A stretch of 64,000 bases of DNA from Natranaerobius thermophilus JW/NM-WN-LF. Lineage in GTDB: Bacteria; Bacillota; Natranaerobiia; Natranaerobiales; Natranaerobiaceae. Location: assembly GCF_000020005.1 (NCBI RefSeq), contig NC_010718.1, forward strand, positions 1,942,001 through 2,006,000, in the 5' to 3' direction. The notes beneath the pieces are model-generated. The model saw only the letters and a list, made by a program, of their open reading frames with translations. It made no database searches and was not told the origin of the DNA. Positions 63,534 through 64,000 of the stretch are shown piece after piece (the stretch's first letter is position 1; each line of letters opens with the position of its first letter). The position numbers and the translations under genes are program-made.

Positions 63534-64000
63534 TTAGTTTGCTTGATCATCATGTTTGTAATTCAATCCATACTTGTCTAACTTTCTCACAACAGTTGAC
63601 TGAGCTACACCTAAAATTTGGGCTGCTTCCCTGGTATTGTTCGACTGTTCCATAGCTTTTTGAAGCATTCGCTTTTCAAGCTTGCTAACGGCATCAGGTA
63701 AAGATAAGTTCTCTAAGATTTTGACATTACTTTCTTTAATTTGTTGTGGGAGATCTGAAGTTTCAATTAAGTTTTCAGGTACCATGATAACTAGTCGCTC
63801 TATCATATTTTCTAACTCTCGAACGTTCCCCGGCCAATTATAAGACACTAATTCTTCCAAAGCAGAAGAGGACAATCCCTTATTAACACCGTATTTTTCA
63901 TTATATTTTCTAATATAATGACGAATTAAAAAAGGTATATCATCTGGGCGTTCTCTCAAGGGTGGTATATACAATGGCACCACGCTCAAACGATAGTACA
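63534..64000 (-). CDS. Sigma-54 enhancer-binding transcriptional activator (N-terminus beyond the right edge)
   Basis: The last ~155 residues are visible. The frame is open to the edge (YYRLSVVPLYIPPLRERPDD), which is the end of the AAA+ domain, then FLIRHYIRKYNEKYG and the conserved SYNWPGNVRELENMIER. The C-terminus has a Fis-type helix-turn-helix, NTREAAQILGVAQSTVVRKL, that should bind the enhancer sites. The sensor domain is not visible, so the signal (lysine or a pathway intermediate) is unknown. Placed directly upstream of the atoD sigma-54 promoter. A natural candidate to activate all four lysine units. Confidence 0.92.
   Translation of the reverse strand, partial: YYRLSVVPLYIPPLRERPDDIPFLIRHYIRKYNEKYGVNKGLSSSALEELVSYNWPGNVRELENMIERLVIMVPENLIETSDLPQQIKESNVKILENLSLPDAVSKLEKRMLQKAMEQSNNTREAAQILGVAQSTVVRKLDKYGLNYKHDDQAN

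Noticed and set aside
1-64000. CRISPR arrays, rRNA genes, prophage modules, transposase genes and a replication origin
   Set aside because: I looked for regularly spaced repeats, conserved rRNA segments, phage structural genes, DDE transposases and DnaA-box clusters and saw none. The only mobile elements recognised are the two group II introns.

Overview
This window looks like chromosomal DNA of a low-GC anaerobic Firmicute (class Clostridia). Several features fit a halo-alkaliphilic amino-acid fermenter of the Natranaerobius kind: the full lysine fermentation gene set, an NhaC-type antiporter, a DUF2512 protein, Rex, YtaF and a CotJC-type manganese catalase. The genus is an inference from gene content, not a demonstrated identity.

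Left part (1-22 kb), mostly housekeeping. In order: addB (cut by the left edge), an acylphosphatase, a copper-amine-oxidase-N stalk protein, an MFS exporter, tRNA-Leu(UAA), DUF2512, a cell-wall amidase, a tRNA-Asp/Gly/Cys cluster, rex, Mn catalase, a small lipoprotein-like ORF with a 2H phosphodiesterase and a DUF2225 protein that lacks a normal start codon, pssA, and an AsnB-like synthetase that has lost its glutaminase cysteine. Then come UPF0180, a PsiE-like membrane protein, a two-HMA CopA, a CapA-like phosphoesterase, a DUF368 (PopT-type) lipid-carrier transporter, pckA and DUF6512.

Central and right parts carry a complete lysine-to-butyrate/acetate pathway. The steps are: KamA (lysine 2,3-aminomutase); KamDE (5,6-aminomutase) with a KamB-like P-loop reactivase; Kdd (diaminohexanoate dehydrogenase); Kce (acetyl-CoA-dependent cleavage to acetoacetate and 3-aminobutyryl-CoA); Kal (deamination to crotonyl-CoA); Bcd with a ferredoxin-fused EtfA and EtfB; an AtoDA-type CoA-transferase; and a thiolase. 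Crt and Hbd could link crotonyl-CoA to acetoacetyl-CoA. kce and kdd are each present twice. The genes lie in four units: kamA (plus); nhaC-kce1-kdd1-kal-bcd-etfB-etfA (minus); kamB-kamD-kamE-amidohydrolase-kce2-kdd2 (minus); and atoD-atoA-thl (minus). Each unit begins with a near-perfect sigma-54 (-24/-12) promoter of the form TTGGCATG-N4-TTGCA, and TGATGCA-type motifs lie nearby. A sigma-54 enhancer-binding protein, cut by the right edge, sits just upstream of atoD. I infer one sigma-54 regulon for lysine fermentation.

Two different group II introns, probably class IIC, sit immediately after the rho-independent terminators that close the two long lysine operons. Between these operons, from 35.6 to 51 kb, are a chemoreceptor next to kamA, tRNA-Leu(GAG), a polA-mutM-ytaF-coaE-lytic transglycosylase operon, an ECF sigma/anti-sigma pair, an M20 peptidase, a paired M16 peptidase (inactive plus active), and a cutA-hisD pair.

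Unexplained non-coding structure includes a dispersed intergenic repeat of about 75 bp (five convincing copies), a perfect 14-bp inverted repeat between kal and bcd, a 121-bp nested inverted repeat at 51.2-51.4 kb, and a leader of about 330 nt ahead of nhaC. I saw no CRISPR array, rRNA, prophage or replication origin.
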